Source of the DNA: Bidens hawaiensis
Taxonomy: Eukaryota > Streptophyta > Magnoliopsida > Asterales > Asteraceae
NCBI GenBank assembly: GCA_021521415.1
Contig: JAIQDT010003811.1
Span: 124,001-188,000, forward strand
Reading direction: 5' to 3'
Length of the DNA: 64,000 nt
Part shown: positions 59,420 to 64,000 of the stretch, piece after piece
How positions within the stretch are numbered: the stretch's first letter is position 1
How the letters are laid out: every line of letters begins with the position of its first letter
Notes under the pieces: generated by a model
Databases searched by the model: none
The model's input: the letters and a program-made list of their open reading frames with translations, nothing else
What the model was told of the DNA's origin: nothing
Position numbers and translations under genes: made by a program

Positions 59420-62395
59420 TCAGGCTTCAGGGCCACCTCCGCTTGGACCAGCACCGTCAGAGCGCGGCTGCCCAAGGAAAGCCTTAAGGATGTTTAGCCC
59501 ATCATCAGCAGCAGCAACTTCATTCACCTTCTCCACCACTGGATGCGGGAAGGCAGCGTACTGGTTCACAGCATGGTCATAAGCAGCTTCAGTATTAACA
59601 TTGAATAAAGGGAAGTTGGAGGGCGGAAAGCCTCTCTCAGCGAACCCTAGACCAAGCAGGAAGCCAGTCTTCTGCCCATCCTCATGAGAAGCGTTGAGGG
59701 CTGCGCTCATCGCATCGTCATAAGAGGTCTCTGAGAGGACCTGACGCACAACCTACAAAAGAAAATTACAAGTTAGAACATTTTCTAATTACAAGTAGAA
59801 AAGAGAGAAAAAAAGAGGATACCTGAGGCAACGCTTCTCGAAGTAGCCATTGGAGGGTAGCTTGCACTTCGTCACGGGCGCGTTCGGCTTCGCTTTGGTT
59901 CAGATTGGCAAGTAATACTTCCTTTGCGGCAGCCTCTTCGACGCCCTTAAGCTTCCGCTCGGTTTGGTCAAGCACCCCCCTCTGGTCAAGAATCTCTTGC
60001 AGCTTCTTGGCGTCTTCCATTGCCAAGGCGTCATGAGCATGCTGAAGAGCCTTTAATTTGCATTTAAGCTGCTCATTCTCTTCGCGAAGTGGCTCAGCAA
60101 CAGCTTCAGCTTTGGCAGCCCTCTCAGTTGAGTTTCGCGCAGTCTCCTTGGCCAGCCGAAGCTGTTCATTCACAGCTTGGGCAGCCTTGGAGCGGGCCTC
60201 GAGTCGCGCCTGGACTTCAACCTCGAGGGCCTTGAATGCCTTCTCCTTCTCGGCTGCGGCAGCGGCCAACTGCCGGTTCTCCTCCCGAAGAGCCCGCGCT
60301 TCAGATACATCTTTGGCGCGAGCTGCTTTTAACTTGTCGTTTTCACGACAAAGCAACTCGACGCGGGGCTGCGTCCGGGCCTGGAGAACCCGAAGCTCAT
60401 TGGTTAGCCTACCCTCTTGGTAGCTAGCCATGGCTTCCCCCAACGCACCAGGAGGAGCAGCGTGGCGAGCCCAGTCCACGCACTCCACAGGGGTGCGAAG
60501 GGTTGTTCCTCGGCGTATGTTCCATCTTGGAACATACACTTCATTGGAATCCGACACTGCAAAAAAAAAACAAAGGCAGTTAGGAAAAGATGATAAAAAT
60601 ATATAAGGGAAAAAAAGAACCCTACGTACCTGTAGGGTCAATAACAGGCCGATAGCCGCCAAACCCATCACCTGAACCTAAAGGAAATCCATCCAACAGG
60701 TCAGGCAGACGGGAAGGTGGCATAGATCGGCGGAAAGCCCGGCGTGTACCTGATGGTCCGGCCGTCGGTGCCGGTGGCGCAGGTATAGTGGCAGCCGCTG
60801 TGGTAGCCGTTGTTGGCACCGCCTCCTCAGCAACAGTAACCGCCGGCTCCGTGAAAGATGCTGTAAAAATTGCACTCACGGCCGGCGGAGACACCTTCTC
60901 AGCTGGAACAGCCTCAGGAAGGCTGGAACCAGCGGAAGCAGACGCCTGGGTCGACGCCTCGGGAAGGCTGACCAAGCCTACCGTCATTGGCGGGGGAACA
61001 CTTGCTCCAACTCCACCCTGGAATGCGTCAACATCCACACCTGCACAAGCAAAAGTGTTAGAAAAATTTGTTTGAAACAACAAATCTAGACAAGAATTAT
61101 GGGGGTACTTACGGGGTTTCTTGAGCTTGAACGCACGGACGAGCGGGGGCGAACCCGATGGAGCCGGCCTCTTGACACCGGTAACCGTCGTCGTCGCTGC
61201 CTCCCCGGAGGTAACACCTGCAGCCTCCGGAGCGGTGGTCTCCTCACCACCGGGCTTCCCCGCCACCTCTGCATTATCTGACTCCGAGTCAGATAGGACT
61301 ACCGGGTCGGCCGTAGAGGCCACCTTCTCCTTGCCCTTCCCGACGGCAGCCTTTTTCTTCCGCACCAGTGGAGGACCTTCTGCGGATTCCTCAGAAGAAG
61401 AAATGTCATGAACTCCAGCAGCAGGCACAGCATTGAGAGGTTCAGGGTAGAAGATAGGCTTACCTGGCCGTCGGTGGCTCAGGATCTCTTGGCCTGGCGG
61501 GTAAACCTCCACGAACCGACCCGCGGTCTGCTCTAAGATGGGCAACTCGTTCTCGTCCAGAGCACGAGTACCCATCCGCGCAGGACCATCTTCCTCCCGC
61601 GGATTCAGGAGCGACTGAAGATCGTTCCCCTCTGAAATCAAGAAAGTTAGTAAAAATCGAAGTCAGCAAAATGAAACAAGACGTACCATAAGGGACAGAG
61701 TTCGAACCATATTCAAGGACGATCGGAACCTTATCCGCATTCGCCGCCTTCCACACCCGGCTCATCCCCAGCATCACCATCGCCGACTCCGGAAAACGGA
61801 AAACCGGGGACTGGACCCGGGAAATCTTCGAGAACCATTCCGCCTCCTCGTAGTTGAGGGCGGGAAGGTTCGGAAGCGCCTGGCCATTCTTGAACTTCAT
61901 GGCAATGGGGATGGCGCGAGCGGATATGAAGAAGAACTCTCTTCTCCAGGAGCGAAGACTACGCTCGGTGGTACAAATCTTTAAACCCTTGATACGGGTT
62001 GTAAGAGTGTACCACCCTTGGATGCACCTCCATGTATAGAAGGTCATCAGGCGATCAACGAGGGGCTCAAGGCCCAGTATCCGGCACACCCACTCAAAGT
62101 GCCGGACCTTGGCAATGGCCATGGGGTGCACCTCTGTCAGGTGCACACCGTGCCTCTCCAGGACACGGTACACAAACTTTGTCAACGGAAACCTAAGGTT
62201 CCCGTAGACAAAGAATGCAGCATAAACCCCGATCTTGCCACTAGGGGCATCGTACACAGTATGGTGGGGTTCAGGAAACTCAGGCTCGAGAGACTCGAGC
62301 ATGAACTTCCTGATGATATACTGGTACAGATCGACAGGAAGAGAGCACTGGCATTCGCCAGCAGTCTTCTGGTCATCAGCATCATGAGAAGACAT
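59420..62395 (-). CDS. Intact five-exon antisense gene of Tat element 3 (901 aa)
   Basis: Exons on the minus strand: 62395-61687, 61631-61113, 61040-60630, 60556-59823 and 59752-59420. All four introns (46-89 bases) have GT/AG ends, and every exon joins in phase to one 902-codon frame. I chose the ATG at 62395 (CACCATGTCT) because upstream in-frame codons are leader sequence and the TATA box lies about 125 bases away. Residues 1-236 resemble the 'putative gypsy type transposon' domain (ALE-PEFPEPH, GKIGVYAAFFVYGNLRFPLTKF). Residues about 237-547 are acidic/Pro/Ala-rich with basic KKK patches that could be nuclear signals. About 560-790 is a coiled coil. The tail is TSYDDAMSAALNASHEDG-rich. 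The function is unknown; structural or silencing-related roles are guesses. Confidence 0.82.
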
Positions 62396-62514
62396 GGTGG
62401 AAGAAAGACGAAAAGAGATTTCAGGGTAATGCTTTACTAAACAGAAAAATTCGCCGGAAATTACTTGAGAAGAAGAGATGAAAGTGGAAAGTGTGAATTG
62501 CAAATAACCCTCTC

Positions 62515-62526
62515 CCCCTTTATATA
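62515..62526 (-). promoter_or_regulatory. TATA box of the antisense gene, element 3
   Basis: On the minus strand TATATAAAGGGGG is followed by a pyrimidine/purine patch. It is in the same place in element 2. Confidence 0.7.
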
Positions 62527-62594
62527 GTAATCGCAATTAATGCGGTGAATTTAATGCGGAGGAGAGAGAAATCATATGTGCAATGAAACTATGA

Positions 62595-62725
62595 CACGTG
62601 GCAAAAAGCAAGCTGGCAACAGCTATTGAAAGGACGTGTGCCAGTAATTTCGCGGCCACGCGCCCGAAAAATCGCTCCCACGCGCCTGAAAAAGCGACTG
62701 GAATGACCATGTTCTGTCACGTCAC
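62595..62725 (-). promoter_or_regulatory. G-box and TGACGT motifs upstream of the antisense gene
   Basis: CACGTG lies at 62595-62600 (read GCCACGTGTC on the minus strand) and GTGACGTGAC at about 62716-62725. These are bZIP-type binding sequences, and both are kept in element 2 (CACGTG 52368-52373). Their use is inference. Confidence 0.55.
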
Positions 62726-62859
62726 CATAACTTCCTGCACGTCCTGACACAGTCAGAAGAAACCGTCGCACGACGTTTCAGAGGTTTATCTTTTCACCAA
62801 CTCTTCGAATTTCAAAATTCAAAATTCGAAAGTATTAAAAAGTAAGCGGGAAAATACCC

Positions 62860-63345
62860 CTTACCCCTTGGCAAGCAAGTAACCGTAAGACGGATGCGGG
62901 TACAGTGTAAAGGCAAAACCCTTCACATACCTAGCACCCGCAGGGAATTGAAGCCAAATAAACCTTGGCAAACAAGTAACCGTAAGCCGGCTGCGGGTAC
63001 AGTGTAAAGGCAAAACCCTTCACATACCTAGCACCCGCAGGGAATTGAAGCCAAGAAAACCTTGGCGAACAAGTAACCATAAGACGGATGCGGGTACGGT
63101 ATTAAGGCAAAACCCTTCACATACCTAGCACCCGCAGGGAATTGAAGCCAAGTACCTCGGCAAACAAGTAACCGTAAGACGGATGCGGGTACAGTGTTAA
63201 GGCAAAACCCTTCACATACCTAGCACCCGCAGGGAATTGACGCCAGGAATACCTTGACAGTAAAGTAACCGTAAGACGAGCGCAGGTACAGTGTTAAGGC
63301 AAAACCCTTCACATACCTAGCGCTCCGCTGGGAATTGAAACCAAG
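62860..63345 (+). repeat. 97-bp tandem array in element 3
   Basis: Five units with a 95-97 base period (the CTTCACATAC motif recurs at 62921, 63018, 63115, 63210 and about 63307). Each contains AAGTAACCGTAAGACGGATG and CACCCGCAGGGAATTGA-like cores. Element 2 has only two units at about 52665-52830. The array lies upstream of the antisense promoter. Confidence 0.88.
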
Positions 63346-63713
63346 AAGGATCTTCTGGGCAATGCTTGCGGAAACGGAAATGGCATCCCCGCATAGCGGG
63401 AACATCGAGGACTACGTTGTTTGAAGCTCCAGGGTGGAATTGGTGGTCTTAACATAATTGATCACTATGTTCAAAACTACCAAAACCTCATGGAAAATAC
63501 ATACAACTGGGACTCAATGCTCCTGACTTGCGAGGAGGTTACAGACCTACCCGCATCATACCCAAAGACCAAGCAGGAAACTCGGGCATTTCTGCAAGTG
63601 ACAAGGACTTCCGCGGAAAGAATCCCCATGGAAAACCTTACAAAACCCTTTTCAAAAACCCTTTGCTCAAGTCCAAAAGTTCACCTTACTTCATTAAACA
63701 CTCATGAGAAGAA

Positions 63714-63731
63714 CATTGGACTGGGGGGACT
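63714..63731 (+). other. Polypurine tract of Tat element 3
   Basis: ATTGGACTGGGGGGACT precedes the 3' LTR, and the same sequence precedes the LTR of element 2 at 53232. Confidence 0.7.
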
Positions 63732-64000
63732 TGAAGAGGTAGGTCCCAGCAGAGCCCAGTTGGACCCGCAAGACTCACCTTAAACAGGAACGTCTGCGCA
63801 GAGACCAACTGGATCCGCAGGACCAACCATGCTCAGAGACGTGACGTCCTTACGCGCAGTACGCAAGCTGGTCCCGCAGGAAATGCCTCCCAATGGTGAA
63901 GGACTCCGCCTGTCCCCGCAGCCTCGGATACAAGCCATTAGGGAAGGCCACCCGCGCAGCATGGCTACACGCACAAGGCACTTAGCTCTCGATCATTCAG
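63732..64000 (+). repeat. 3' LTR of Tat element 3, cut by the window end
   Basis: The 269 visible bases read identically to 55252-55520 of the 5' LTR. Confidence 0.92.

Larger units (their letters stand above)
55252..64000 (+). mobile_element. Tat-type Ty3/gypsy element 3, pol deleted, gag and antisense gene intact, young
   Basis: It comprises the 5' LTR (55252-56232), primer site, intact gag (56301-57755), a junction where nearly all of pol is missing, a tandem array, the antisense gene (62395-59420), a second array, a purine tract and the start of the 3' LTR (63732 to the window end). The visible 269 bases of the two LTRs are identical by eye. It therefore inserted recently although it cannot make its own RT or integrase. 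The element continues beyond the window, so its right target duplication could not be checked (left flank ATTCT). Confidence 0.92.

Noticed and set aside
60058..60423. Sense-strand frames opposite the antisense gene (also 61121-61411, 62018-62440)
   Set aside because: They mirror the codon-biased antisense exons and lack domains; the minus strand has splice sites, phase and a promoter.

Overview
The window is nuclear DNA of a flowering plant, most likely a eudicot. The retroelement lineages and repeat styles (a Tekay chromovirus with LTR ends TGTGACACCCGG, Tat elements carrying a spliced antisense gene, an ORF1-type Myb/SANT Harbinger element) feel like Asteraceae, but that is inference from memory and no marker gene fixes it. 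Host genes are few. One is an intact leucine-rich-repeat receptor kinase of the HAESA/HSL1 group (28674-31778, +, two exons, 1005 aa). One is an intact five-exon NADP-dependent alkenal double-bond reductase (41532-43017, -, 346 aa). One is a broken IRE1-like kinase/RNase copy (36929-39907, +).

Layout. 1-3885: left-truncated Tat-type Ty3/gypsy element on the minus strand. 3963-5813: PIF/Harbinger-like element with TAA target duplication carrying only a Myb/SANT ORF1-type gene. 5817-13100: gene-poor DNA with two hAT-like MITEs (each with a perfect 8-bp target duplication) and a Helitron. 13100-26410: dead L1-type LINE split by a very young Tekay chromovirus (13991-23373, TSD TCATG). 28-32 kb: the receptor kinase. 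32-36.9 kb: SINE-like pieces, a second Helitron and nested hAT MITEs. 36.9-39.9 kb: IRE1-like pseudogene with two MITE-like insertions in its introns. 41.5-43.0 kb: the reductase. 43.4-43.6 kb: a Tourist-like MITE. 43761-55143: a long palindromic foldback element split by a Tat element (44154-54195) that lost its 5' LTR. 55252-end: a second Tat element that lost pol but keeps gag.

The most interesting signal is in the two right-hand Tat elements. Between the pol position and the 3' LTR each carries a five-exon gene on the opposite strand with its own TATA box and G-box. In the 55252-64000 element all five exons are in phase and give a 901-aa open reading frame with an N-terminal domain like the 'putative gypsy type transposon' family, a Pro/Ala/Ser-rich middle and a coiled coil. 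The same element has lost pol, yet the visible 269 bp of its 3' LTR match the 5' LTR exactly as far as I can read. It therefore looks recently mobilised in trans, carrying only gag and the antisense gene. A second unexpected signal is a block of about 160 bp in the Tekay LTR that resembles the 3' non-coding region of the Tat elements, meaning sequence shared across two distant Ty3/gypsy lineages.
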